NCBI RefSeq assembly: GCF_003837865.1
Contig: NZ_RQIS01000003.1
Location: forward strand, 248,001-312,000
Length of the DNA stretch: 64,000 nucleotides
Direction of reading: 5' to 3'
DNA from: Paraburkholderia dinghuensis
GTDB taxonomy: Bacteria > Pseudomonadota > Gammaproteobacteria > Burkholderiales > Burkholderiaceae
Shown here: positions 9,156 to 17,989 of the stretch, piece by piece
Layout: every line of letters begins with the position of its first letter
How positions within the stretch are numbered: position 1 is the first letter of the stretch
Translations under genes and position numbers: made by a program
The notes under the pieces: model-generated
The model's database searches: none
What the model was told of the DNA's origin: nothing
Seen by the model: only the letters and a program-made list of their open reading frames with translations

Positions 9156-10187
9156 ATGCCAGCCGCACCAAACTCACCCCACGAAAACAGACGACTTGCC
9201 GCCGTTCACAAAGTCAGGTTGCTCGGTACCCCGGCCGAGGAGCGCTTTGACCGGATCACCCGGCTGGCCCGGCGGATTTTCGGTGTGCCGATGGCATGCA
9301 TCGACATCGTCGGGGAGAAACTCGCGTGGCTCAAAAGCGTTCAGGGCTTCGACGGCGTGGAAGGGCTGCGCAAGGACTCGTACTGTCACTACACGGTGCT
9401 GGACAAAGACGTCTGCGTGATACGCGACGCCCGCGAGGACGTTCGCGTCAGCGATAGCGCATTAGCCCACAATTGGGTTTTCTACGCCGGCGTGCCTTTG
9501 CTGTTCGACGGCGAACACGTTGGCGTGCTGTGCATTGGCGATAACACGCCCCGTGACTTCGGCACTGACGAGATGGATAGTCTCGCCGATCTGGCCGCAA
9601 TGGCGAATCACGAATTGCAGGTGGTGGCTTTGTCGGAGTCGCAGGTCGCGCTCGCGTTGTCGAACGAAGAGCTTGAGATGAAGGCGCGCATCGACGTACT
9701 GACGCATCTGTGGAATCGTCTGGCGATCCGGGAGTTGCTCGACGCAGAACTGGCGCAGCCGGGGACGTCGTCGGTTGCCGTTCTGATGATCGATGTCGAT
9801 TACTTCAAGGCCATCAACGACAAGCAAGGGCACGCGGCCGGCGATCAGGTCTTGCGCACCGTGGCCGAACGACTGCGGGCCGGCGCACGGGCGATGGACG
9901 CGGTAGGCCGATACGGCGGCGAAGAATTCCTGATGGTGCTGTCGGGTGTCGATGAGGACGAGGCGGTTCGAGTCGGCGAGCGCGTTCGGGAGCAGGTCGC
10001 GAGGACGGCGATCCAGTTCGACGAGCAGGGCATTGCGGTGACCTGCAGCATCGGCGTCGCAGTGGCGGCGGGTACGACCGACGCCGACGCGTTGATCCGG
10101 CGCGCCGATGATGCGTTGTACCGGGCCAAGGCGGCGGGCCGCAACCGCGTCGAGATCGAGCGCGCGCAGGGCGGATCGCGGAATTGA
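9156..10187 (+). CDS. GAF-GGDEF diguanylate cyclase
   Basis: The 343 residues comprise an N-terminal GAF sensor domain (about 15-165; GTPAEERFDRITRLARRIFGVP, then VFYAGVPLLFDGEHVGVLCI) and a C-terminal GGDEF domain (about 175-335). The catalytic site is intact as YGGEEF. A product-inhibition I-site, RAMD, lies exactly five residues before it. VDYFKAINDKQGHAAGD is the Mg/GTP-binding region. It should make cyclic di-GMP from two GTP in the cytoplasm, controlled by an unknown GAF ligand. No EAL domain is present. An MCP chemoreceptor lies downstream after a long spacer, so the two may belong to motility and lifestyle control, but they are not an operon. Confidence 0.93.
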   Translation: MPAAPNSPHENRRLAAVHKVRLLGTPAEERFDRITRLARRIFGVPMACIDIVGEKLAWLKSVQGFDGVEGLRKDSYCHYTVLDKDVCVIRDAREDVRVSDSALAHNWVFYAGVPLLFDGEHVGVLCIGDNTPRDFGTDEMDSLADLAAMANHELQVVALSESQVALALSNEELEMKARIDVLTHLWNRLAIRELLDAELAQPGTSSVAVLMIDVDYFKAINDKQGHAAGDQVLRTVAERLRAGARAMDAVGRYGGEEFLMVLSGVDEDEAVRVGERVREQVARTAIQFDEQGIAVTCSIGVAVAAGTTDADALIRRADDALYRAKAAGRNRVEIERAQGGSRN

Positions 10188-10856
10188 GCGCTGTGTAGAG
10201 CCGTTGCCGTCAGCAACGGACACTCCGCATTTCGCCGTGAGTGTCCGAGCTATGCTAATCACAATTGCGGCTTGGCGGCACGTTTTGACCGTTGACAGCT
10301 GTGCCATCGGGCAGCGAGTGCAACGATCAGGTGCTGAATCGTCCGCGCATTGGTATGTACTCCTGATGCATTGACCGTTCATGTGGTCGGTGGAGGACTC
10401 CGCTGCACATACTGACGCGGTCGCGCCATGCTGGAGAAGTTGGCCGATGTTGCGGAAGATGCATCAGGTGGCGCGAACCGCATGCATGACGCTGACGAGT
10501 GAGGCCGGCACAACATAATTTAGTGCCTGATCTAGAGTGTGGCTTGTGGCTGTTCGCTTACGGCGCACCAGCACATTCGCAACTGGCGGCCACGCCTGAA
10601 CGCCGTTTACAAAGCTAACTGACTTGATTGATGTGGGACTATTTTTAAATGTCGCTTTTCGGACTGCCTGTTGGGCATTAGGTAAGCAATTACATAGGTG
10701 TTATTAACAAAAAAGGGACATTACCTAAGCGTCAGTAGCAAAAAGAAATCGAAGCAAAACCCTCAAGGATTCTCCCAGGTTGGCCGACATTTGATCCATA
10801 ACAAGCTAAAAGCGTCGAGGCGCTTTTCAAGAGTTTGCTAATCAATGGAGTCGTAG
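10188..10856. other. 669-nt non-coding spacer, partly AT-rich, before the MCP gene
   Basis: Two stacked hairpins follow the cyclase stop: CCGTTGC/GCAACGG (10201-10219) and GGACACTC/GAGTGTCC (10218-10246). They lack a U-tract. From about 10610 the sequence becomes noticeably AT-richer and holds the inverted repeat TTAGGTAA (10678-10685)/TTACCTAA (10731-10738), then a sigma28-like promoter. No open frame of convincing codon use was found. Confidence 0.6.
10763..10790 (+). promoter_or_regulatory. Candidate sigma28 (FliA) promoter of the MCP gene
   Basis: TCAAGGAT (10763-10770), a 12-nt spacer and GCCGACAT (10783-10790) resemble the flagellar sigma28 consensus TAAAGTTT-N11-GCCGATAA, especially in the GCCGA core. 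It lies 66 nt before the start of a chemoreceptor gene, a class of genes commonly under FliA control. Confidence 0.6.
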
Positions 10857-12584
10857 ATGGGGTTTAGTTTGAACAGCTTGCGCATTGGTGCCCGACTCGG
10901 TGTTGGTTTCGGAATTTTGTTGATTCTGCTGTGTGCGGTCGGTGGCTTCGCCACGTTCGAGGCGTCGAGACTCAACGACAAAACCGTCGATCTTGCCGAT
11001 AACTGGCTGGTGGGCACGCGCACGCTCGGCGATGTGCGGGCGGCCGAGAACGGAGTGCGGCGCACGTCGTTGCGTTTCGTGCTCGAGACGGATGCAGCAA
11101 AGAAGCAGACTCTGCACGCCGCCCACGAAGCTGCGCAACAGCAGTTCGAAACGGCGATGAGCGCCTACGAGAAGACGATTGACGGGGCGGACGAGACACA
11201 ACTGGCCCAGCGCATCCGGAGCACCTGGAGCGACTATCTGACGACCGACAAGCAGATGCTCGCCTTGTCGGAGGCGAACAATGTCGCGGCAGCCGATGCG
11301 CTCGCAACCGGCGACACTTCCGTGACCTTTAACACGGCGATGGACGCGATCTCCAAAGATGTCGCGTTTCAGACGCAGGGCGCCAACGCGGCGCGCAACG
11401 AGGCCTCGTCGACCTACCATACGGCGCTCGTTGCGATCGGGGTGGCGATTGCGCTCGCGGTGGTGATCGGCATCGTGACGGCTGCAGTAATCGCGCGCTC
11501 GATCGTCGAGCCGATGCAAAAAGCTGTCGCGGTCGCGCAAACGGTTGCGAATGGCGATCTGACCTCGCATATCGACGCGCACGGCAGCGACGAGGCGGCA
11601 CAACTGCTCGGCGCACTCAAGCAGATGAACACGAATCTCGCGAATCTGATCGGCCAGGTGCGCAACGGCAGTGAAACCATCGCCACCGGTGCATCGCAAA
11701 TCGCCACGGGCAACACCGATCTGAGCTCGCGTACCGAGGAACAGGCCGCGTCGCTCGAAGAAACCGCAGCAAGTATGGAAGAGCTGACTGCCACCGTGCG
11801 TCAGAACACGGAAAGCGCGAAGCAGGGCAACACGCTGGCAGCGAATGCATCCGAAGTCGCTGCGCGTGGTGGCGAAGTGGTGGGGCGCGTGGTTCACACC
11901 ATGCGCGAAATTTCGGAAAGCTCGGCGAAGGTCGCCGACATCATCAGCACGATCGAAGGCATTGCGTTCCAGACCAACATCCTCGCGCTGAACGCGGCTG
12001 TCGAAGCGGCGCGGGCGGGCGAGCAGGGGCGCGGTTTCGCGGTGGTCGCGGGCGAAGTGCGCAGCCTCGCGCAGCGTGCGGCGACGGCAGCGAAGGAGAT
12101 CAAGGAACTGATCAACGAGTCGGTGGATCGCGTCACGACCGGCACGGAACAGGTGGACGAGGCGGGTCGCACGATCAACGAGGTGGTGTCCGCCGTGCGT
12201 CGCGTGACGGATCTGATGGGGGAGATCGCCGCCGCGTCGAACGAGCAGCACAAGGGCATCGAGCAGGTGAACTCGGCGGTGGTCCAGATGGATCAGGTCA
12301 CGCAGCAAAATGCGGCGCTGGTCGAACAGGCGTCGGCTGCGGCGCAGTCAATGGCCGAGCAGGCGCGTGGTTTGCGTGATGCCGTGTCCGTGTTCAAGGT
12401 CTCGACGGCACACGCGGCTTTTGCGGGGACTGCCAGTGTCGCGCCGCGCAGACAGGCTATGCCAGCGAATAAAGCATCCGTGGCACCCGTGCGTTCCGTG
12501 CCGCGTGTTGCGATGAAGTCGGTCGTCGCGGCAGAAGCGGTCAAGCCGGTTGAGCAAAGCGACGAATCCTGGGAAACGTTCTGA
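10857..12584 (+). CDS. Methyl-accepting chemotaxis protein with periplasmic four-helix sensor
   Basis: The 575-residue receptor has TM1 (about residues 15-33, [21 protein letters not shown]), a mostly helical periplasmic ligand domain of the 4HB_MCP type (about 35-190), TM2 (about 192-214), HAMP, and a signalling domain with the conserved hairpin tip ...[20 protein letters not shown]. It ends in DESWETF; the WETF-type terminal pentapeptide is the tether for CheR and CheB in high-abundance receptors. The ligand is unknown. TGGAG precedes ATG 10857, and a sigma28-like promoter is 66 nt upstream. Confidence 0.95.
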   Translation: MGFSLNSLRIGARLGVGFGILLILLCAVGGFATFEASRLNDKTVDLADNWLVGTRTLGDVRAAENGVRRTSLRFVLETDAAKKQTLHAAHEAAQQQFETAMSAYEKTIDGADETQLAQRIRSTWSDYLTTDKQMLALSEANNVAAADALATGDTSVTFNTAMDAISKDVAFQTQGANAARNEASSTYHTALVAIGVAIALAVVIGIVTAAVIARSIVEPMQKAVAVAQTVANGDLTSHIDAHGSDEAAQLLGALKQMNTNLANLIGQVRNGSETIATGASQIATGNTDLSSRTEEQAASLEETAASMEELTATVRQNTESAKQGNTLAANASEVAARGGEVVGRVVHTMREISESSAKVADIISTIEGIAFQTNILALNAAVEAARAGEQGRGFAVVAGEVRSLAQRAATAAKEIKELINESVDRVTTGTEQVDEAGRTINEVVSAVRRVTDLMGEIAAASNEQHKGIEQVNSAVVQMDQVTQQNAALVEQASAAAQSMAEQARGLRDAVSVFKVSTAHAAFAGTASVAPRRQAMPANKASVAPVRSVPRVAMKSVVAAEAVKPVEQSDESWETF

Positions 12585-12620
12585 CCGGATTCTTTCGTGC
12601 GCGATATAAGAGCGGAAGTT

Positions 12621-12716
12621 ATGCCTGTCGCCCTAAACCGCGTTCGTGCCGCGTTGCAGATGGTCAAGGACGGGGAGATCGTCGACGGCAAGACGATCAT
12701 CACAGTGCTGAGGTGA
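12621..12716 (+). pseudogene. Remnant of a NUDIX hydrolase (C-terminal fragment)
   Basis: A 31-codon frame encodes VRAALQMVKDGEIVDGKTII, which resembles the C-terminal end of ADP-ribose pyrophosphatase-like NUDIX hydrolases (pattern AL-MV-DG-I-D-KTI). The NUDIX box itself and the rest of the protein are missing upstream, where the intact MCP gene lies. I read it as the leftover of a deleted gene rather than a functional small protein; the identification rests on a short match. Confidence 0.55.
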
Positions 12717-12789
12717 CGGAGTGCGAGGCCGACGAGTGCTATGCTCTCGTTCGCCCGGGAAACCGCCTCTTTAGCACGATATCTCTAAC

Positions 12790-13758
12790 ATGACGACCTT
12801 GATCAAACGCGCCTCGGCTGAGGCACGCGCATTCCGCCAGACCCGTACTGCCCGCAACGCGGACGCTGCCGCGAAACTGGAGAGCGCGGAAGCCGGAACC
12901 GCGCCACGCGCAAAGACCGCGAAAACTGCAAAGGACGCCGCACGCACGCGCCGCGCCGCCGACGATCTCGACCGTGCGCCGATTATCGAAGCGCCGCGCA
13001 AGCCGCGTTTTGCGCCGGTGACGTTTTCGGAAGAGGACGGCGTGCGCTATCTGCACTTTGGCACCGAGTGGGTGCAAGGCGCGATGCGCCTGAAGAAGCC
13101 GCATCATATCGAGCTGGAATACGCCCAGCAGATGATGGCCTGGCTGCTGTTCCTCGCGACGCCGAAGCGCATCGTGCAACTCGGCCTCGGCGCAGCAGCG
13201 CTGACGAAATTCGCGCACCACTATCTGCGTGACGCGAAGGTTGAAGCGATCGAACTGAATCCGGCGGTCGTGGTGGCTGCACGCACGATGTTCGAACTCC
13301 CGCCCGACGATGCGCGTCTCACCGTGCGTGAGCTCGACGCGTGGGACTTCGTGAACGACCGCGCGAACAACGGTACCATCGGCGCGCTGCAGATCGACGT
13401 CTATGACGCGACCGCGCGCGGCCCGGTGCTCGACGGTGTCGCGTTCTATCGCGCCGTGCGCGCGTGCCTCGCCGATGCCGGTATCGCGACGATCAATCTC
13501 TTCGGCGATCATCCGAGCTTCGTGCGCAACATGAAGCGCCTCAACGAGGCGTTCGAGGGCCGCGTGATCGCGCTGCCGGAAGTGCACGAGGGCAATCGCG
13601 TCGCGCTCGCATTTTCCGGTCCCGCGCTCGAGGTGACGTATGCGGCGCTCGAAAAGCGCGCCCGCGTGCTCGAAACCACGCTCGGTCTGCCGGCGCACCA
13701 GTGGGTCACGGCGTTGCGCGAGTCGAGCGGCCAGAAGGGCGAGACGTTCTCGATCTGA
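12790..13758 (+). CDS. Spermidine synthase-like protein (SpeE-fold)
   Basis: The 322-residue protein has an unusual Ala/Arg/Lys-rich N-terminal extension of about 75 residues (KTAKTAKDAARTRRAAD), then a Rossmann-type aminopropyltransferase/methyltransferase fold: IVQLGLGAAALTKF (cofactor loop), VEAIELNPAVV with the acidic ribose-binding residue, and LQIDVYDATARGP, where classical SpeE has the catalytic DSTDP region. The last motif deviates, so true spermidine synthesis is uncertain; annotations of this type are often only spermidine synthase-like. No speD is adjacent. A strong terminator follows. Confidence 0.82.
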   Translation: MTTLIKRASAEARAFRQTRTARNADAAAKLESAEAGTAPRAKTAKTAKDAARTRRAADDLDRAPIIEAPRKPRFAPVTFSEEDGVRYLHFGTEWVQGAMRLKKPHHIELEYAQQMMAWLLFLATPKRIVQLGLGAAALTKFAHHYLRDAKVEAIELNPAVVVAARTMFELPPDDARLTVRELDAWDFVNDRANNGTIGALQIDVYDATARGPVLDGVAFYRAVRACLADAGIATINLFGDHPSFVRNMKRLNEAFEGRVIALPEVHEGNRVALAFSGPALEVTYAALEKRARVLETTLGLPAHQWVTALRESSGQKGETFSI

Positions 13759-13839
13759 GCGGATATCCCCCCCCGTTTTCTTTCCATTTCGCTTCGCAAG
13801 ACCGGCCAATGCGCCGGCCCGGCGATGTCAACGGACACA

Positions 13840-13862
13840 AACCGGCCACTGGCCGGTTTTTT
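13840..13862 (+). terminator. Intrinsic terminator after the spermidine synthase-like gene
   Basis: AACCGGCC, loop ACT, GGCCGGTT and then TTTT form a compact, near-ideal rho-independent terminator 82 nt after the stop codon. Confidence 0.9.
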
Positions 13863-13950
13863 ATTGCCGGTTGAGTATTCGCAACGGTATCTATGCGCAA
13901 ATGTGCGCTGGCCGCTTGACAGCCGCGCCAGGATTGGGGTCCGCCCCGGG

Positions 13951-13979
13951 TTGACCTCGCGCTGCACCCTCGATACTCT
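13951..13979 (+). promoter_or_regulatory. Sigma70-type promoter for the DUF3311-symporter operon
   Basis: TTGACC (13951-13956) and TACTCT (13974-13979) are separated by 17 nt, about 100 nt upstream of ATG 14083. The -35 matches 5 of 6 consensus bases and the -10 matches 4 of 6. Confidence 0.6.
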
Positions 13980-14082
13980 TTTCCTGCTTTCGGGGACCTT
14001 GCTGGCTACGGATCGGCAAGGCGATCGACCGCTCCGCGGGGCGGTGCGCACATCACATCACAATAAGTAGAGAGGAGACGTC

Positions 14083-14319
14083 ATGGCTCACAACGCCGAC
14101 AGCGGCAAGGGCAGCAAGCACTGGCTCTGGCTGCTGGTGCTGCCCTGGATCGCGATGGTCTGGGTGCCGTCGTACAACCGGATCGAACCCACGCTGTGGG
14201 ATTTCCCGTTCTTCTACTGGTATCAGCTCCTCTGGGTGCTGATCAGTGCCGTCATTACCGCGTTCGTCTATCAGAAGACGAAGCACCGCAATCGCGGCGA
14301 TGAAGGGGGTGTGCAATGA
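14083..14319 (+). CDS. DUF3311 domain small membrane protein
   Basis: This 78-residue protein has two predicted membrane helices (about residues 13-28 WLWLLVLPWIAMVW and 43-64 FYWYQLLWVLISAVITAFVY) and a charged C-terminus. DUF3311 proteins are small partners encoded just before sodium:solute symporters of the monocarboxylate type, and here the stop overlaps the next start by 4 nt (ATGA), indicating translational coupling. The role is presumed accessory or stabilising; this is not established. GAGAGGAG precedes the ATG. Confidence 0.9.
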   Translation: MAHNADSGKGSKHWLWLLVLPWIAMVWVPSYNRIEPTLWDFPFFYWYQLLWVLISAVITAFVYQKTKHRNRGDEGGVQ

Positions 14320-15866
14320 ACATCGTCGCCACCACTGTCTTCGTCCTGTTTTTCATCGGCGTCACGATTCTCGGCTTCTTTGCCGCGAACTGGCGCAAGG
14401 GCGACCTCGCCCATCTCGACGAGTGGGGCCTCGGTGGACGCCGCTTCGGCACGATCGTCACCTGGTTCCTGCTCGGCGGCGACCTTTACACCGCCTACAC
14501 GTTCATCGCGGTGCCCGCGCTCGTGTTCGGTGCGGGCGCAACGGGTTTCTTCGCGCTGCCGTATACGATCCTGATCTATCCGTTCGCGTTTGTCGTGTTC
14601 CCGAAGTTGTGGGCCATCGCGAAGCGTCATCGCTATGTGACGGCCGCCGACTTCGTGAGCGCACGCTACGGTAGCCGCTGGCTCGCGCTTGCCATCGCCG
14701 TGACGGGTATCGTCGCGACGATGCCGTACATTGCGCTGCAGCTCGTCGGTATCGAGGTGGTGATCGGCGCGCTCGGCTTCAATACGACGGGCTTCGTCGG
14801 CGACCTGCCGCTCATCATCGCATTCGCCATCCTCGCCGCGTACACGTACACATCGGGACTGCGCGCGCCGGCGATGATCGCGGTCGTGAAGGACGTGCTC
14901 ATCTACATCACGATCGCTGCGGCAATCATCGTGATTCCGGCGCAGCTGGGCGGCTGGGGCCACATCTTCGCTGCCGTGCCGCCGGAGAAGCTGCTGCTCA
15001 AGTCGCCGGATGCGTCAAGCCTGAACGGCTATAGCGCGTACGCGACGCTCGCAGTGGGTTCTGCGCTCGCGCTGTTCCTGTACCCGCACTCGGTCACGGC
15101 GATTCTCTCGTCGTCGTCGGGCAACACGATTCGCCGCAACATGGCGATGCTGCCCGCGTACTCGTTCGTGCTCGGCCTGCTTGCGCTGCTCGGCTTCATG
15201 GCGCTCGCCGCGGGCGTGCAGAACATGCCGGAGTTCGTGCCGTACTTCAAGGCCTTCGGTCCGAGCTTTGCGGTGCCGGCGCTGTTCCTGCACTTCTTCC
15301 CGTCGTGGTTCGTAGGCGTCGCGTTCGCCGCGATCGGCATCGGCGCACTCGTGCCCGCTGCGATCATGTCGATTGCCGCCGCGAACCTCTACACGCGCAA
15401 CGTCCACAGGGAGTTCGTCAACCCGCGAATGAACCACGAGCAGGAGACCAACGTTGCGAAGCTGGTTTCCCTTATCGTGAAGGTCGGTGCGGTGGCGTTC
15501 ATCGTCGGCTTGCCGCTCAAGTACGCGATCCAGCTGCAGCTCCTCGGCGGTATCTGGATCATCCAGACGCTGCCGGCCATCGTGCTCGGGCTCTACACGC
15601 GCAAGCTCGACTACCGCGGCCTGCTGCTCGGCTGGGCCGTGGGCATCGCGACGGGCACGTGGATGGCGATCTCGCTGAAGCTCGCAAGCTCGATCTTCAC
15701 GATTCATGTGTTCGGTATGGCGGTCCCAGGCTACGCGGCGGTGTGGTCGCTGATCGTGAACCTCGTGGTGGCAGTCGTCGTATCGGCGCTCGTGCACGTC
15801 GTCGGCATGCAGAAGGGCGAGGACCGCACGCGTCCGGAGGACTATCTCGACGTCGTCGAGAGCTGA
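14316..15866 (+). CDS. Sodium:solute symporter family (SSS) transporter, MctP-like
   Basis: The 516-residue inner-membrane protein has about 13 hydrophobic segments and SSS-family landmarks: WGLGGRRFGTIVTWFLLGGDLYTAYTFIAVPA near the N-terminus, AADFVSARYGSRWLA, and LFLYPHSVTAILSSSSGNTIRRN. With its overlapping DUF3311 partner it resembles the monocarboxylate uptake systems (MctP type: lactate, pyruvate, alanine), but substrate cannot be fixed from sequence. The gene is translationally coupled to DUF3311 and ends before a strong terminator, so the two form a bicistronic operon. Confidence 0.92.
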   Translation: MNIVATTVFVLFFIGVTILGFFAANWRKGDLAHLDEWGLGGRRFGTIVTWFLLGGDLYTAYTFIAVPALVFGAGATGFFALPYTILIYPFAFVVFPKLWAIAKRHRYVTAADFVSARYGSRWLALAIAVTGIVATMPYIALQLVGIEVVIGALGFNTTGFVGDLPLIIAFAILAAYTYTSGLRAPAMIAVVKDVLIYITIAAAIIVIPAQLGGWGHIFAAVPPEKLLLKSPDASSLNGYSAYATLAVGSALALFLYPHSVTAILSSSSGNTIRRNMAMLPAYSFVLGLLALLGFMALAAGVQNMPEFVPYFKAFGPSFAVPALFLHFFPSWFVGVAFAAIGIGALVPAAIMSIAAANLYTRNVHREFVNPRMNHEQETNVAKLVSLIVKVGAVAFIVGLPLKYAIQLQLLGGIWIIQTLPAIVLGLYTRKLDYRGLLLGWAVGIATGTWMAISLKLASSIFTIHVFGMAVPGYAAVWSLIVNLVVAVVVSALVHVVGMQKGEDRTRPEDYLDVVES

Positions 15867-15918
15867 TCGACGCCGATAGAAGCGGTGGCAGGGCCGTATC
15901 CACGAACCCGCCGCCCCG

Positions 15919-15953
15919 ATGCCCGCAACGCGCAGTTGCGGGCATTCGTTTTT
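15919..15953 (+). terminator. Intrinsic terminator of the DUF3311-symporter operon
   Basis: ATGCCCGCAAC (15919-15929), loop GCGCA, GTTGCGGGCAT (15935-15945), then TCGTTTTTC. The stem is a perfect 11 bp. Confidence 0.9.
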
Positions 15954-16009
15954 CTGGTGCACGATGAGCGCTCCAGACGCTTCCTCGCCGGTTCACGTTA
16001 GCCCGCGCC

Positions 16010-17194
16010 ATGGCCCATTCCGAATCCGATTCCGCCGCCGTTCGTCCCGCGCCACCATTGCGCCGCCGCCGTTCGCGGATCTCGCGCATCTGGCACGCGC
16101 TGGCTTCGCCGTATTACCGCTACCGGAACGCCCGGCTTGTTCACAGCATCCGCGTCGGACTTGCGATGATGGTTTCCATCCTCGCGACCACCGGCATCGA
16201 CATTCCGCATGGCATCTGGTCGTCGGTGACGGTGCTTGTCGTGATCGGCGGGCTTCAGCATCACGGCAATATCCGCAAGAAGGCCGCCGAGCGCTCGGTC
16301 GGCACGCTGCTCGGCGCGGGCATCGGCCTCGTGCTTATCGTCGTGCAGGCGGTTACGGAGTCGGCCGCGCTAACCTACCTGCTGATGTCGATCGTGGCGG
16401 GCGTCTGCGCCTGGCACGCGATCGGCAAGGCCGGCTACGTCGGGCTCCTCACGGCGATTACGATGTGCATCGTTGCGGGCCACGGCGACAATCTCATCGA
16501 CGTCGGTCTGTGGCGCACGCTGAATGTGATGATCGGCATCGTGATTGCGGTGGCGTTCTCGTTTGCGCTGCCACTGCACGCCACGTACTCGTGGCGCTAC
16601 CGGCTCGCCGACAACCTGCGCGAATGCGCGCGCATCTACGCGCAGGTGGCGCACGGCGAGCATGTCGACGGTGAGGAGCAGATCCGGACCTTCATGCGCC
16701 TGAATGAGCGGCTCGTGCAATTGCGCGCGCTGATGCCTTCGGTGGCCAAGGAGATCGATGTGCCGCTCGCGCGGCTGGAGCATATCCAGCGTTTGCACCG
16801 GTCACTCCTGAGCGCGCTGGAAATGATGTCGATGGGGATGCAGCGCTACGAGCAGGATCTCATTCAGGTGGCGTTCGCCGGACGTGGCGCGAGCGTGCGC
16901 GTGGCGCTGCTCCAGACGGCGCGGGCGCTGCGTTTTGGCGGCGGACGTCATCCGGAGGTGGTGGCCGGGGCGCTCGGCCCCAGCCGTGACATAGGGCCGG
17001 AGGGTGGGACTGCAGCGAACGGCGCCGGTGACGACGCGTTGCCCGAATCGGCCGCTCCGCTTGCGCCCGAGATGCAGGGACCGTACTGGCTCGGTCTGCG
17101 CGTGGAGGAACTGGTCGACATGCTGCGCGCGCTGCTGCTCGAAACCGAGCCGCACTGGAATATCGAGCGCACCTCGGCGCACCGGCCGGCGTGA
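16010..17194 (+). CDS. FUSC family inner-membrane protein
   Basis: The 394 residues carry six closely spaced hydrophobic segments in the first 210 residues (SIRVGLAMMVSILATTGIDIPHGIWSS..., NLIDVGLWRTLNVMIGIVIAVAFSFALPL), the fusaric-acid-resistance/YccS-type fold, followed by a long cytoplasmic helical region and an Ala/Gly-rich tail. The family includes aromatic-acid efflux components, but membrane-fusion and outer-membrane partners are absent here. The protein is shorter than two-repeat FUSC proteins (about 650-750 residues), consistent with a single-repeat form. Substrate unknown. ATG 16010 was chosen; an alternative start is not obvious. Confidence 0.88.
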   Translation: MAHSESDSAAVRPAPPLRRRRSRISRIWHALASPYYRYRNARLVHSIRVGLAMMVSILATTGIDIPHGIWSSVTVLVVIGGLQHHGNIRKKAAERSVGTLLGAGIGLVLIVVQAVTESAALTYLLMSIVAGVCAWHAIGKAGYVGLLTAITMCIVAGHGDNLIDVGLWRTLNVMIGIVIAVAFSFALPLHATYSWRYRLADNLRECARIYAQVAHGEHVDGEEQIRTFMRLNERLVQLRALMPSVAKEIDVPLARLEHIQRLHRSLLSALEMMSMGMQRYEQDLIQVAFAGRGASVRVALLQTARALRFGGGRHPEVVAGALGPSRDIGPEGGTAANGAGDDALPESAAPLAPEMQGPYWLGLRVEELVDMLRALLLETEPHWNIERTSAHRPA

Positions 17195-17224
17195 GTGCGG
17201 TGAAGCGCGTCCCTTAGCCTGGCG

Positions 17225-17656
17225 TCATCCGGCGGGCATTTCCAGCGGCGGCGCGGTGACCATCCAGGGCACGCCAAAGCGGTCCGTGAGCATGCCGAAT
17301 CCCGGCGACCAGAAGGTCTTCTGGAATGGCATCGTCACCTGCCCGCCTTTGGCGAGCGCGTTGAAATGCCGTTCGGCGGTCGCGACGTCCGGCGCGCCGA
17401 GTGAAATGCTGAAACCCTGGAACTTGTCGTTCTTCGTCATGCAGCCGCCGTCGGACAACATGAGTTCCGCCTCGCCGACCTGGAGCGTCGCGTGCATGAT
17501 TTTTTCGGCGAACTCGGGCGGCGTCGGGTGCTCGGGATCGGGCGGGGCGTCCTTGAAACGCATCTTGAACAGCTCCTTCGCGCCAAGTGCCTCGCGGTAG
17601 AACGCGATCGCTTCCTCGCAGGTGCCGTTGTAGAAAAGATAGGGCTGGATTTGCAT
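17225..17656 (-). CDS. VOC family protein, PhnB-like
   Basis: The 143-residue glyoxalase/bleomycin-resistance-fold protein starts MQIQPYLFYNGTCEEAIAFYREALGA and includes HATLQVGEAELMLSDG, GFSISLGAPD and the closing FWSPGFGMLTDRFGVPWMV, the signature of the PhnB/YjdN (3-demethylubiquinone-like methyltransferase annotated) subgroup. These are small dimeric cytoplasmic proteins of usually unknown ligand. ATG 17656 is the natural start; an upstream extension codes for unrelated low-complexity sequence. The gene is convergent with the FUSC gene, only 30 nt apart. Confidence 0.9.
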   Translation of the reverse strand: MQIQPYLFYNGTCEEAIAFYREALGAKELFKMRFKDAPPDPEHPTPPEFAEKIMHATLQVGEAELMLSDGGCMTKNDKFQGFSISLGAPDVATAERHFNALAKGGQVTMPFQKTFWSPGFGMLTDRFGVPWMVTAPPLEMPAG

Positions 17657-17989
17657 CGTCGGTTTCCTTGCGGATGGGACGTATGGCCGGCCCGAAGCCA
17701 GGGCCGGATCGTGCGGCAGAGGGTGCCGCTCAAGTGATTCTAGGCGTGCGGGTTCGTGCCTGCGTGCCATTTGTCCGGCCAGGGTTTGCGTGGTCGCTGC
17801 GGGGAAATAGCGATTGCGGGGTGGGGCAGCTGCGAGAGGTTGCCAGACCGGGGCAAACCCGGGCAAACCGGTGCGTAGAGCCCTGGGCCGGTTGCTGGGG
17901 GATACGCGCACGGGCCGGCCGTAGCGGGCCCGTGCGTGGCGTGAGTGCCGCCCGAAAACGCGATAGCGGCGCCACGGTGCCCTGGCGCG
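17657..17989. other. 333-nt spacer between VOC gene and tal
   Basis: No gene recognised. A GC hairpin CGCACGGGCC (17907-17916)/GGCCCGTGCG (17927-17936) lies downstream of the tal stop on the minus strand and may help end its transcript, although no U-tract follows. The remainder carries short direct echoes (CAAACCCGGGCAAACCGG near 17852) without clear meaning. Confidence 0.45.

Larger units (their letters stand above)
13759..14082. other. 324-nt spacer holding a terminator and the DUF3311/symporter promoter
   Basis: The spacer contains the intrinsic terminator of the upstream gene and a promoter-like pair TTGACC/TACTCT, each listed separately. The sequence between the promoter and ATG 14083 (about 100 nt) has no frame or strong secondary structure that I recognise, and GAGAGGAG just upstream of 14083 is the ribosome site. 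Confidence 0.6.

Noticed and set aside
8989..9177. 62-codon minus-strand frame overlapping the GAF-GGDEF start
   Set aside because: No recognisable family, no conserved context, and overlaps a secure gene.
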